DNA of 64,000 nucleotides from Rhizophagus clarus (lineage: Eukaryota; Glomeromycota; Glomeromycetes; Glomerales; Glomeraceae). The translations under genes were made by a program, and so were the position numbers. The notes under the pieces are model-generated. The model did not search any database. It had not been told where the DNA came from and saw nothing but the letters and a program-made list of their open reading frames with translations. The DNA is taken from the NCBI GenBank assembly GCA_015698045.1, contig BLAL01000018.1:62001-126000 (forward strand), in the 5' to 3' direction. The stretch's first letter is position 1, and each line of letters opens with the position of its first letter. This document shows, in pieces, positions 24,273-36,180 of the stretch.

Positions 24273-25034
24273 ATGACTTACCGATCTATATCTATTCAAA
24301 AAACATATGAATCAAATAAAAGTTTAATAAAATATTGCTATTGTGAAGAATGTAAAAAAAATGAAAAGACAACCTTTAAAATAATTGTTAATAGATTGGA
24401 TTTAATTAATTTTAAGAAATTTGTATTTATTAATGTTATATTCTCAATAAATAACAAACAATGCAAACATTTGGAAGAAAAAATATATGATCAATATTAT
24501 GGATTAGTTAGACAAAATTTAATAAATTCTAATTATAAATTATCTTGTAATATGTAAAAAAAAATTCTCTACTGCTAAAGGTAAAGTTAGATATACTGGT
24601 AATCAGTAATATATATCATCAGCTTATTCAACAAGTAATTAAAAATTATGCAAATAAATAATTAGGATACAATTTATGTGAATGACTTCATGCAGTTATT
24701 CTAAATATAAATAAAAAAAAAAAAAGTAAATATTTTGAAAAGAATGGATCAGGACTAGCAGCTAAATGCCAAATATAGAATTTTATTTAAGAACTGATTC
24801 AAATGCAGCTGTTGTCAATAGTAATATTTAATAAAGCTGCAATTATTTATTATCATGATTATTATGTACATAAAAATCCAAGTATTTTTTAGATTATACA
24901 GGACAATTATTAAAATTGGTTTCATATTTTCTTATAAAAAGTAATAGTACAGATATATATAAAAAAATCTTGAACATATTTTTTATAATGCCATTATTAG
25001 GCAAAGGATTAGATGTGCCACCAGGACCCAGAAA
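24273..25034 (+). pseudogene. Decayed gene fragment, middle part of the OTU/vertnin-like gene
   Basis: A frame of 94 codons (24273-24557) reads MTYRSISIQKTYESNKSLIK, CEECKKNEKTTFKIIVNRLD, FVFINVIFSINNKQCKHLEE. Cys pairs suggest a zinc site. Related but frame-broken sequence follows (KFSTAKGKVRYTGNQ; then PLLGKGLDVPPGPRNI near 24990-25034). It stops at an hAT-type insertion and resumes in frame beyond it at 27190. The function is unknown; linkage to the 20976-22450 fragment is inferred from strand, order and similar decay. Confidence 0.45.
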
Positions 25035-25042
25035 TATACATA

Positions 25043-27181
25043 TAGGGGTAGGGTCTACTGATGCGTCGCCATTATAGTGAAGTTAGACGGTGTAAGGTTT
25101 TGATTTGCGTATAATTCAGGATTTTTTTGTTCATAGTTAGGTGATTAAATTGCGTATTTTTCATCAAAATTTTTATATGTAAGAAATTCAGTTCGCGTAT
25201 ATTTGGTCTAAATTTGGCCGATCATATACTGTATATACTATATTTATTGCACAGTAATCAGATCGATCAAAAATAAGAATTTTTTTTTAACTCAACAAAA
25301 CTCTTCCATATTGCCATTCCCATTTTTTTTTTCTCATTTCCTCTGTCCTCTACTCTTTCCCTTTACCTTACTCTCCAGTTGCCAGGCCTTTCCCTTTCGT
25401 CCCTTTCCTCTCTATTGGCTTTTTCTTTTCCCACAGCTCTCCTTTTCCCATAACTTTCCTTTTCTCACGGCTTTTTCGTTTGATACAAATTTCGGTAAGG
25501 AATAAGGAAAGAGGTTTTTTTTAAATTTATTCTTTTAATGAAATGTTTACTAATACGTTTATATTTTATGTTTTTCTTTAGGCCGAGTAGAATAAAGGAT
25601 AATTTTGAATTTTGAATTTTTCTTTAGCAAAAAGTTCTACCAATGTTTCGATTTTCTTTTTTTTTCAGGCAGCCAGATCTTTGGACTCGTGGTGATTTGG
25701 TAAGAGATCCGAAATATATATTTTTTTAAATTGATTTCTTTTATCGAAACGTTTTATTAACACGTTTTGACTTTATTCTCTTTTTAGGTGGCTAGGACCT
25801 TTATCGCATAGATTTCTGATTAAAAAAAAAACTTAATATGAGAAAATAATAATAATTATCAGTTATACTGTATGATGACCATCCAAGTGGCTATAAATTT
25901 CATTTTTAGTGGTATTTCGATCTGGATACTGTCCTGGATGCAAGTTTATTTCAACGAACTGTTACTAACAGCTTTTTTTAGAAATAGATTTCAATTTTAG
26001 ATGGCCTGGACACGTAGAAATTTTGATAATTTTTTTTTTAAGATGGATAGGGGCGTGAATCTTTGGCCAGAGCTCGGAACTTGCAACTTTTTTTGGGTCT
26101 AGATGTGTGAAGTAAGAATCTGGAATTATTTTTTTACTATATTTCTTTTAGCAAAATGGTACTACCGATTCGGTTTTCCTTTTTTTTTAGACGTTTAACA
26201 CGACTTTAGATCTTTGAAAACGTGAGATTTTGATATATATATATATTGACAAGTAAAAAATATATATATGTTTTTTTATTATCTACTGTATTTTAGCGAA
26301 CATTACTAACTTTTCTTTCTTTTTTTCTTTAGGAGATTTTTTTGAGTCTCTCTGGACGTGGTAATCTGGAAAGTAAATAAATATATATATATTTTTGTAT
26401 ATTTTTATTAACTGTTCATTTTTACTTCATTTTTAGGCGCGTTGGATCTCGGTAAATTGGCTTCGGTTCTTTTTTTCTTTAGATGAGCTAGGACGAATGT
26501 ATTTTTGTAGGAAGCCTTTTTAGTAATTTTTTTATATAGTCTTTTAATGAAACTGTTATTAACAGCTTCATTTCATTACTATTTTTTTTTATATCACCAA
26601 TTTTTCAGATCTTCGGAGGTGAAAATTCATATTTTGAACGGCTTGAATCTTAGGAACTTGGATTCTTTTTTAATTGTTCCTATTTGTTTAATATTATTTG
26701 GAAGCAAACTGCTGATATGGAGACCATAAAACGATAAAAAATGAGAATATTTTATTGGTTTTTACGGTTTATTGCTAATAGTTGTATTAGACTAAATAAT
26801 AAAATATGATATCCAATATTTTATAAATAAATTATGTACAATAAATATAAAATAAATTTAATAAATTAATAATATTAACAATAAATATCCGTAAGGATTC
26901 CTTAATTGTAAATCTAGAATTCTACAAACTTTTAGTTCCAAAGATCCGCTGAGGTGAGGAAGGATCTATGCGGAATTCTTTCTATATGGACCCTGGCTGG
27001 TGCAGCTTGAAAAGCTCAAGCTAGCTCGTAAGCCAGCTCGGCTAAATTCTTGATAGTCTGAAATTTTATTTGCGTATTTTTGCAGGATTTTCAATATCAG
27101 GTGTCAATTTTGCGTACCATTCATATAAAAAACCCTTGCGTACAGATCATAATAAATTTTTTTCTTGTCACCTGACCCCTA
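25043..27181. mobile_element. hAT-type non-autonomous element
   Basis: The ends are TAGGGGTAGGGTC (left) and, on the opposite strand, TAGGGGTCAGGTG (right). The flanking 8-mers TATACATA (25035-25042) and TATATATA (27182-27189) differ at one base, as expected for a worn 8-bp duplication. TTGCGTA/TTCGCGTA words cluster inside both ends. The interior is non-coding, with repeated T-tract plus AG units (about 25300-26480). Removing the element rejoins one frame of the host pseudogene (PPGPRNIHI followed by FLSPVPPVDVFELI). Confidence 0.75.
25500..26480 (+). repeat. Diverged tandem units with splice-acceptor-like boundaries
   Basis: About eight units of 100-140 bp each contain a run of T ending in AG, followed by a G-rich phrase such as GGCAGCCAGATCTTTGGAC or GGTGGCTAGGACCTTT, and sometimes a GTAAG. 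Intervening sequence has TTTTA.CGAAAC.TT.TAACACG words. No continuous coding frame. Confidence 0.5.
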
Positions 27182-27189
27182 TATATATA

Positions 27190-27840
27190 TTTCTGAGTCC
27201 TGTGCCACCTGTAGATGTATTTGAGCTTATAACAAATGATTTATCTTCTAATAATCTTCAACATTATTTAAATATTTATAGACAAAAAAAATTATAATTG
27301 TTTAATATTTTTATTTCTTACTAAATTAATACTGATTATACATATAATATATTAGTGATGGTATTAAAAGATTATAATAATAAAACATCAGAGCAGTATT
27401 TTAAAAGAATAATTAGTAATATTATAGCAAATCAAGAGTTGGATAATTCTAAAGTTTTAGTTGTTTAATGCTTTAGATATGTTATAAAAACAATATGATA
27501 CCATATTAGATCAAAATGTTTATAATTGAAGTAGGTAATAATCAAGAAATTTTAGTAAAATTTGTAATGTGAGTATGGAATTCAGTTAAAGTAAAGGAAA
27601 ATATTCAAGATATAAAGAATGAAATAAATAAATAGAAGTAGTTAATGTTACAAAAAAAATTAAATTTAATTAATGAAAAAGTAATTTTAGTTAGAAAAAA
27701 TAGATTTAATAATTTTAGTAATGATGATTTGGATAATTTATCACAATTAAATTTTGAATCAAATCAAAGTTTTGAAGATAAAAATGTAAATTTAATATAT
27801 ATATCAAATTCATCATAATATAATAAATTAAAAGCATAAG
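27190..27840 (+). pseudogene. Decayed gene fragment, 3' part of the OTU/vertnin-like gene
   Basis: In frame with the sequence left of the 25043-27181 insertion, it reads FLSPVPPVDVFELITNDLSS, NNLQHYLNIYRQKKL, then after stops VMVLKDYNNKTSEQYFKRII. Stops and frame shifts accumulate to about 27840. No domain recognised. Confidence 0.45.
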
Positions 27841-28640
27841 GCATAAACATATATTATAAAAGATATTAATTGTTTATTTACAAAACTATTATAATAATTA
27901 TAAGTTATTAATATCATAGTTAGATATTAAAATTGATGTACAATTAGATATTATAGGAAAATTGATTATAAATCCTTTTTATAGTGTTAATTTAAAAAAT
28001 TACTTAGAAAAAGTTTAGTGAAAAATAGTTATTTTATGGAGTAATTTGATATCAGCTATTAAGAATAGAACTAGACATACAACTAACTATACATGAAACC
28101 AAAATTGATTAATTTTGACCTTTAAAATGGTCAAAATAATCAAAATGATTTTAATCTGGATCTTTTCAAAAGTCAAAATAGCTGAAATTACATCATAGTC
28201 ATGTGATTTTTATAGTAAACAATAATATTAAAATTCAAAGTTACCGATCTTTACATCTAGTAATCTGATTTTTATAATCTTTATATTGATGGTTGGATTT
28301 AACTCATTGAGAGGATTCTAATAATATGTATTGCATATCTGTTACATCAATATTAACGGAATTATTCACATTTAAAATTTGGTATTAAATTATAATTATA
28401 AAAATTACATGACTATGCGTAATTTAAACTATTTTAATTTTAATTTTAATTTTTGACCTTCCTAAGTTAAAATATTTCAACTTTTGGATTTTAATTTCAA
28501 CTTTATATATACGTATAACAGTAATGGTAGAAATAGAAAATAATATTGTCAAAAGTTTGAATATTGGAAAAAAGAATTTACCTATTAATGAATATATTGA
28601 GATTTATATTCAAATTTTAAATCAACACAAAACTTAATTG
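27841..28640. other. AT-rich spacer, nothing recognised
   Basis: Words of the type AAAATTGATTAATTTTGACC near 28100 and TTTTGACCTTCC near 28450 are in the same orientation. No element ends or gene could be defined. Confidence 0.45.
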
Positions 28641-28775
28641 CCAAAAAGCTGAAAATATTTAACACCGATCTCTTCCTGCTGATCATTCAGCCCAAAATTC
28701 TTGCGAAAAGAATAATTTATTTTTTCGCGTTTTTGTGACCTTTCCACTAATAATACCCCACCTTTTTTCATAGAA

Positions 28776-30430
28776 ATGGACACAGAGACACTAAAAACAC
28801 TTAAGGAAGTGACTGCAAACTCTTTCAAAAGTAGTCTCGTAGATTTTTTTCAAACTACTTTACCTTTACTCCCTCAGCTTTGCGAAGGCCTAACGGTGAA
28901 CATGCCTGCAGCTGCTGAGCTTTTCAACAAAGTACCCCAGTTTCGACTAGATCCAGGCTTATCAAAAGTCAAGCCTAAAGCTTCCCAACAACAAGTGGTA
29001 GCTTTTACCGTCGTAGCCACTATGGTCTACTGGTCTTTCTCTATCCTTCTTGACCAACTCGTTTTTTCCATTTACGACAAGATTGCACGTGAGGTGGAGA
29101 TAATACTAGAGACACAAGCATTAAGGCACCAATCAGAAATCGACCAGTTGACAAACAAAGGCAAGGTGAAAATGCCTGTCGATCATGCAGATTTACCAGA
29201 TTTGGATATGGAAGTGGATCAATCGCACCAATCGATGTCTTTGACAGCTGATCTACTCTCTCCTCCCTCTGACACAAACACTACCTCCTGAAAACTGGGT
29301 TTGACTAAGAACCAGAAAAAGAAGCTGAAAAAACAAGAGAAGCGTGCAGAAAAGAATAAATTCTTACAGGAAGCTGCCTCACTCACCTCTTCAACTACAT
29401 TACCTGGTTCTACCCTTGATGGTCATAAACCCATACTCTCGCAACTCCCGCTACAGCTATCTACATCTGCCAAGCGTAGCGATAAAAGTGATGATAAAAT
29501 CGCTTCACTTACAACAAAAAAACGCAAAAATGAGAGTAGTACAGGAGACAACAGCATCATAATCACTGGCTACCAGCCTGAGGAGAATGACAAGAACCTC
29601 ACCTTAGACCTAGTGATATATGACATCCCGGCTAAATGGACAAATTATCAGCTCCTCAGCGAACTCAACAAATGGGGAAAAGTGGCGTCTGTCAGCACGT
29701 GAGTGCAAAAGAAATACCAGACAACAAGGGTTAGACTTACACCCAATCATAATTGTCTAAAGGCATACAATGATGGTGACTGGACGGTTTCTCTCAGCTC
29801 TCTTCCTGTACGATGGTTTCCGGCAGCCTAGTCTCTTTCTGAACAGAAACAGCGCGAAAAATTTCAGGCAGCAATCACAAATATCCCTGAGGATATGACG
29901 ATTGAGTCACTGTTTTCTGAAGGTATTTTTGACCCCTTCATCAATAAAAGCAATCTTCAATCCTTCAAAATAGTTCAAGAACAGGATGGTACTAGAATTC
30001 TCATCGGCTACTTCGCAACATAGGAAGCGTTATCCTGTAGGTTAGCTAAGAATCAAATGTGAAAGCAGACGGAATTAGCTTGGTGCAAACATTCCACTTC
30101 ATCCTTCTGTTCGCCAAGACGACAGCCTAAGACAATAGTCTCAGGCTCAAACTCCTTCTCCTTCAAGAAGGCGGGCTCCCTCCAGTGATTACTAGATCAA
30201 ACCACACGCCTCTTAGGTCACGCAAGTTATCTAACAATAACAATAAGGAAAATAATACTAACTCGCTCAATCTTGCATATTCTTAGAAGTCTTCTAGATG
30301 TTCAATTTCTTCTAACACGAACAAGGGATCACACAAGTCTGACAATAGGCAATCGGGTAATCTTAATAAGGTGGAAATCAAGCACTTGCTGGAACAGCTC
30401 ATTAGTTTATGTTACTAGCATACTAGAAAC
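28776..30430 (+). pseudogene. Non-LTR retrotransposon (LINE) ORF1-like gene, broken
   Basis: From MDTETLKTLKEVTANSF the frame runs 171 codons to a TGA (29289-29291). It resumes at once (LGLTKNQKKKLKKQEKRAEK, a basic coiled stretch) for 133 more codons. Past a TGA at 29700 it reads TRVRLTPNHNCLKAYNDGDW and, after a TAG, SLSEQKQREKFQAAITNIPE. The region around DLVIYDIPAKWTNYQLLSEL and WGKVASV has the layout of an RNA-recognition fold as in LINE ORF1 proteins. Stops replace likely Trp codons several times, and a frame shift lies near 30175. The tail (NKVEIKHLLEQLISL) ends near 30430 with no reverse transcriptase following. Base composition is clearly less AT-rich than the neighbours. Confidence 0.65.
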
Positions 30431-30460
30431 AGATACACTGGTCAAAATCGATGCTAGCAG

Positions 30461-30790
30461 ATACATATCGGGTACCCGATATGTGTAATATATTTGTAGG
30501 ATATGTGTATGATATTCGATAATAATACACATATCGGGTACCCGATATGTGTATTGTTTATGCGGAAATTCGGTGATACATATTACAGTTATCGCACAAG
30601 TATTCACACATATCAGGTAGTTATAATATCGGGCACATATCATTTATTTACTGTATACCCGATATATTGTAATAAATATTGTATAAATATCGTATACCAA
30701 TCATACATTTATCAGATAGCATCGATAATTATTTTATAGCTGTCTGATATGGACATATTTTGGTACCCGATATGAACACGATAAAGTTCA
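30461..30790. repeat. Interspersed palindromes centred on CGGGTACCCG
   Basis: The core ATATCGGGTACCCGATAT forms a 22-bp perfect palindrome at 30463-30484 and a 32-bp perfect palindrome at 30524-30555. Weaker relatives (ATATCGGGCA, GTACCCGATATG) follow to about 30780. It starts just where the LINE-like pseudogene ends. Confidence 0.75.
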
Positions 30791-32217
30791 AGTACATATA
30801 CCGGGCAGTATAATATTTTTAATAATTCAGGCAAAAATTATAGAATTTATATTATAATTTGTAATTTATATATATTTTTTCAGATTAATTTATAATTTTA
30901 ACTCAAAATTTATTTTTAATTAAAAACAAAAAATATGAATTACAATCTATGTAAAATCAATACTACATTTATGTAAAATCAAATCTAAATTCAATAAATT
31001 GCGAATAAATCTATATTATATAAATCAATTATACTGTAAGTGGCATACTAACGAAATTAGATTTCACTTGTTCGCTTACTTATTTTCATTATATTCAAAT
31101 TTGATCATTAAACGAAAGTAACATTATTAGTAACAGGTTGTCAGAAAAGGAACAATAATAAAAAAAGAATATTAGTAGAAGAAAAAGAAATAGTTAGTAG
31201 TAAAAAATGTTAGTAGGAAAGAAATAAAATAAATAAAAATTAGTAGAAGAAAATAATTAGTAGAAATTATAGAAGAAAGAAACAGTAGAAGAAAGAAAAT
31301 AGAAAAATAATGTACAAGTACCCTACAACTTCATCCCTAGGTAGTCAAAAATCTCAGGTAGTTCCAGACCACAGCAAACATGAAAGATAACTATATATAT
31401 ACAATAGCAATGAAGAAAAATATTAGATAGTGGAAACGTTAGTAAAATTTAAGAAAAGTAAATGATAGAAAATTCAGATATGTTAATAAGAGAAGTATTA
31501 GTAAAAGGAAGAAAGAAACGTTAGCAAGAGGACGTTAATAGAAAATATTTATAATCATATGAAAAGAGAAGTGTAGCGTTAATAAAAAATATACCTTATG
31601 TGTTCTTTTCCTGAATATAATAAAGAAAAAAATGTAAAAAAACGTCGTTAAAGAGAAGTGTAACATTAATAAAAAAATATACCTTGTGTGTTTTTACGTG
31701 TTAATTTGATAATATTGTAAAAAAAAGAAAGCGGTTACAGACTTACAGTAAGCGAAAAAATTAAAGAGAAAAAAGAAAAAAAAATAAAATGACAATATAA
31801 ACAAATAATTAAATCATGTGATCATTAAATAATAAGTTGATTATAATTGGTCAACATTTGAACAGTTACACAAATTTTAAACAATATATTTTATCATATA
31901 GTACAGTATAATAACGAATGAAAGAATATAAAATATAGCAATAAAATTAATAAAAATTTTGCATTTTATGCATTTTACATATAATTCTGAAAAGGGTGTA
32001 CCGGTTATCTATATATTTTATTTATCATTTTTTGCTACGATAATATTATCATCGTTAATATCACGAATCTTACTTTCACCTTTTAGCGTACAATCTGCAA
32101 TAAAGAAGCAGAACTATTCTGGTCCGTAACCGTATCATGCGCAAAAATTTATTTTCTTGATCTTGTACGATTTAAAAATGAATTTCTTAAAATATTAATA
32201 CTAATCTTTTTTTTTAG
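30791..32217. other. AT- and purine-rich spacer, no clear gene
   Basis: 31130-31320 is an A/G-rich tract of TTAGTAGAAGAAA words. 31560-31700 contains two copies of GAAGTGTA.C.TTAATAAAAA-ATATACCTT, reading AAGGTATAT on the minus strand. Nothing coding was recognised. Confidence 0.5.
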
Positions 32218-32455
32218 CAGCAAGTCATAGTGATCGTGGTGATCGTAGTGGTCGTGGTAGTCATAGAGGTCGTGGAGGTCGTGGTCGTAAAGGCGATGAT
32301 GATATCGACGATGGGTAAAATTTTATTAATCAAATTTAAATTATCACTTAAAATATTATTATTTTAATTTTTTTTTATAAGTACGACATTATCCTTTCTG
32401 ACAGAGATGATGGCAACGACAATGAGCTTATAGATGACTTTGCGAAGCAGATAAC
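32218..32455 (+). other. Exon-like fragments: RG-rich then acidic
   Basis: After a T tract and AG, the frame reads SHSDRGDRSGRGSHRGRGG, RGRKGDDDIDDG, then GGTAAAA (a possible donor). After a further T tract and AG at 32391, another frame reads YDIILSDRDDGNDNELIDDF. The RG box and acidic run are biased in a way chance AT-rich DNA is not. The two pieces do not join in frame with the splice sites I chose, so gene status is uncertain. No family recognised. Confidence 0.3.
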
Positions 32456-34703
32456 ATGTACATACACCTTTTTCAAAATTATATGTAAAATGCAAAAATG
32501 CAAAATTTTTATCAATTTGTATTGCTATTTTTTATTTTACAGATTATAAATATATCTTTTAATAAAATTCAAATTTTTCAGTTTATACTATACGATAAAA
32601 ATTTATTAGCGAAATGAGTGAAATAAAAAAATTGAAAATTTGCCGTATTAGGTACTTTTGAAAGTTAAAACAATGCCGATGGAAACCTAAAAGTGCTAAA
32701 AGTGAGGTATATATATATATATATTAGTTATAGGAATAACTAAAGTAAGTAATTAATAGTTAGTGTTGGCGAATAGAGTATTTGCTGACAAAGAATTTGC
32801 TGACGAAGGATAAAAGGCGACAAAGTATTGACTGATGATGAAATAATAAGATAGTGTATAGACAAGTAACGATACTCAGTCCCATACATATCTTAGGAGG
32901 CTAGCCTATCGTGAATAACTCACTACAGAAGAATATGTATTTTATTTGCGCATATACCTATAACACAAGGTATATAGATGGACCTGCCAGTGAAGGCACG
33001 TATGTTCAGGAAAGGTGAAGGAAGGGAATAAGATATAAATGATATTAATTACTTACCCTATTTTAGAGTAAAACAACGTGAGATATGAAAACGTTACGAA
33101 AAGAAGGACAGTAGAAGGACAGTAGAAGAAGATAGTAGAGAAAACCTAAAAAGAAGAAAGGGAAAGAATAGGGTTGGCAAGCGTTAGCAGAAGAATGGAA
33201 ATACCGAGTATTTCAAATATGAAACAGTGAAATAACATAAAAGCGGCTGGGATCGCCCGACTGCTAACGCGCGATACGTATATTGCTTACAATCTGTCGA
33301 GGTGTGACGGCCTACCCCTTACATTAAAACCATTCAGCGCGAAGCATTGAATAGCGCACTTGCCTTATAGAACCCTAATGATATCAACACAAAGAAATTA
33401 AAATTATAAAATCTGGCAAAATTTGAAAGAAGTTTGCGGAGGTTGATGACGAGAATCATAAGAAATGGAACATTTTAAAGAAAGAAAGGCTTGCTTTAGA
33501 TTAACCAGTTCACGACATTCTCTTTTATTGGGACGAAGACAGTTGAGTGATACGTTTAACACGACCTATAATAACAAAGAAAGGAAAATAAAAGGGTCAT
33601 CCAGGAGTACTAGATGAGCAAGTATAAACGTCACAATATTCAACAACCGCGTACAAGTGTTTCGCAGGATCCTTTCAGGACTGGATGATAATAACCATCC
33701 TGAGCGTAAGACATTTATCTTTACAACGCGTCCGCAGTCACCCTTTAGAAATCAACTCAAGCAGCTATGACCAAATATGAACCACACTCACCTTTAGCAA
33801 TATCCAAATAAACGTTGGCTTCTTTAACTTTTGTCTGAAACGGAGGGTAGATTTACGGTGAGAAGTAAAGGAACGTCTACAAGCCATGATTATTGAAGTC
33901 TGTAAAAAATATATAAATAAATAAAGGACGTAAAAGTTAGGAGGTGACATCTGGTTCGCATTCCATGTGACCCCAAGCCAACTATTCCTTGAACCCCACA
34001 GACTCCTAACTATCTTGTAAGCAGTATCATTAAAACTATGAAGCAATACTGGTATATCGTGTATATTAGATTATTGGAATATTTAAGACAGTTTATCTTT
34101 AGTTAGACCGTAATCTTTATAATACGTGCAGTGACCAGCGTAAACTCAGGAAGCGCATGCTTACCTTTAACAAAGATATACAAGAAGGATATGAAAGCAA
34201 TAGAGAGCGGAAAAAGAGTAAGAGAGTTATGGAAAAAATAGAAATAATATTTGAAGAAAAATATTTGTTAAAAGAGAGAAAAGAAGTTATTTTATATTTT
34301 TAAGATAAAACGTGACAAAAATTCGGGATATTTCATGATAATCTTAAGGAAAATAACTTAATTGGTGATCAACAATGTGTTTGAAAACTAAATTGATATT
34401 AGTATAACATGACTAGTACAGTACATGACGGTTCCAAACTGAAATAAATATATCAAGTTGACTGTAATGTTGAATTTCAAACTGTAATTTAAATGATTTA
34501 TAAAAAATTTCTTTTGAAGAACATTATCGATTTCTGTAAATTTCTTTTTCCATTCAAAAAGCCATCGAAAAGTTTATTTATATGAATTATAAAATATCAT
34601 ATCAAATGAAAATATCAAACCATTTAAAAACTTACTTATATAATAAAGCAATAAATAGTTTATTTATATTCATATTATATATATATTTTTTATAATTGAT
34701 TAA
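32456..34703. other. Region of less AT-rich, unidentified sequence
   Basis: From about 32880 to 34150 the sequence is visibly less AT-rich, suggesting former genes or a retroelement. Short open stretches occur (for example AEVDDENHKKWNILKKERLA near 33430 in plus frame, and a 93-codon minus frame at 33765-34046), but none matches a family I know. No tRNA or rRNA was recognised. Confidence 0.4.
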
Positions 34704-34843
34704 TTATAATACTAGCTCAAAAATATTTGCCCTGGCCAATTTTAAAATATATTTGTTAGCACAAATACGTCCAGCTTCTAATGCCTCGCTAGAAAGCTGT
34801 TGATGTTCATCAGAAAGCAAATGGATACAAAGAGGAAATTCAT
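34704..34843 (-). pseudogene. Fragment of ribosomal protein uL16 (RPL10)
   Basis: After a T-rich tract ending in TAG (splice-acceptor-like, 34844-34847), the minus strand reads [33 protein letters not shown], which matches the conserved centre of the 60S subunit protein uL16/RPL10. The next residues ([13 protein letters not shown]) are a worn version of the family's K-x-A-G-x-D-x-FHLRV region, and a stop follows. The rest of the roughly 215-residue protein is absent here. It is therefore a truncated, intron-containing genomic fragment rather than a processed copy. Confidence 0.75.
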
Positions 34844-34870
34844 CTACATTTGAAAAAAAAAAATTTGTAA

Positions 34871-34966
34871 TAAAATTTTGAATAATTGAATTTATATACA
34901 CACATTGTTGTTATCAATTAAAATTTTGAATAATTGAATTTATATACACACATTGTTGTTATCAAT
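34871..34966. repeat. 48-bp tandem duplication
   Basis: TAAAATTTTGAATAATTGAA...TTGTTATCAAT occurs twice back to back (34871-34918 and 34919-34966) between the uL16 fragment and the trihelix gene. It just overlaps the stop codon of the latter. Confidence 0.8.
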
Positions 34967-35681
34967 CTATGTTGATAATGTTGGGTGGTGAAGAAGGAGG
35001 TGGTAGTGAAGAAGGAGGTGGTAGTGAAGAAGGAGGTGGTAGTGAAGAAGGAGGTGGTGGTGAAGAAGGAGGTGGTGGTGAAGAAGGAGGTGGTGGTGGT
35101 GGTGGTGAAGTTAGATTGATAATATTAGGTGGTGAATAAGGAGGAGGTGGTGGTGGCGGTGATGAGGGAGGAGAATAATTTAAGGGAGTTGTCGCCTGGG
35201 ACGTCGCTCTCGACCTTTCGTTAATATCGTGAATTATATCATAATTCGTTCCTAATAATAAAGAACAATTAATTAATAAAATTTAAATATAAAAATATTT
35301 AATATTTATATTTGTGATATTTACTTGGTTTTTCCCAGAAATGTTCTTTAAATTCTTCGAAAAACATTTCTCCTAACATCGTTTTCTTACCCTTGGGATC
35401 GCCATCTACATATTTTTTCATTTTCTGATAAAATCATGTCATGTTTAGTATTTATATTAGTGATACGAAATATTTTATTTATATACCTTATAAGCACGCA
35501 CTAATCCGTAGAATTTTTCTTTACACTTTTTTCCTGAATAATCTGTTCCAAATTTAATATTTATTTCACTCGCAAGAGTTTTCCAGTAATTGTATCTCAT
35601 GTTATTATTTAATTGATGATAATTTTCATTTTCACTTTTTCTTTTTTCAATTAAGTAATTTAACTAATCTTTGGACCACAT
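34962..35681 (-). CDS. Trihelix (Myb/SANT-like) protein with proline-rich tail; nonsense codon near start
   Basis: Likely sequence-specific DNA-binding protein of the Myb_DNA-bind_4 type. Exons 35681-35487, 35424-35325 and 35251-34962 join in frame (194 residues). The domain reads MWSKD-stop-LNYLIEKRKS, YWKTLASEINIKFGTDYSGK, KCKEKFYGLVRAYKKMKKYV. The stop is a TAG (35666-35664) at a position where these domains have a Trp or similar, so TGG to TAG is likely. Translation could begin at a later ATG (MRYNYWKT), losing helix 1. The C-terminus is a repeat of SSPPPPSSPPPP encoded by the GGTGGTGAAGAAGGAGGT array at 34980-35155. It may be a host gene or a transposon accessory protein; no transposon ends were found. 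Confidence 0.6.
34980..35155. repeat. 15- to 18-bp coding minisatellite (GGTGGTGAAGAAGGA)
   Basis: Tandem copies of GGTGGTRGTGAAGAAGGAG encode the Ser/Pro repeat of the trihelix-type protein on the minus strand. Copies are nearly identical, so length is probably variable between strains. Confidence 0.85.
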
Positions 35682-35684
35682 TGT

Positions 35685-36118
35685 AGAAAAGATAAAAAAC
35701 TCGTAAAAAAACAATTGTTAGGTTGATAAAATTTGTTATCCTTTTAGAATAGAAAAGATAAAAAATCTCGTAAAAAACAATTGTTAGGTTGATAAAATTT
35801 GTTATCCTTTTATAAGAATTTGATCGAATTTATTACTGGTCTATATCATTTCTTCGTTGTATTCATTAATTTGTCCTATTCTTTTGCGATTTAATCATAT
35901 GAATCATTAAAGTCTAATAAATTACTATGCCTACAACCTTACTATATTCGTTATAATAAACAAAAGGATAGAATGACATAATACTTTGGAGACATTATTC
36001 GTTTTGCGATTTAATCATATGAATCATTAGTCTTAAAATAAATTACTACGTCTACAACCTTACTTTATTCGTTATAATAAACAAAAGGATGGAATGACAT
36101 AATACTTTGGAGACAATG
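35685..36118. repeat. Two adjacent tandem duplications
   Basis: A unit of about 66 bp (AGAAAAGATAAAAAACTCGT...) occurs at 35685 and 35751. A unit of about 119 bp (TTTTGCGATTTAATCATATG...TTTGGAGAC) occurs at about 35882 and 36002. No coding frame. Confidence 0.75.
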
Positions 36119-36180
36119 TTACATCAAAAATTCCCTATTAATTGTAACACGATTTAATATAATGAAATAACTAGACATGT

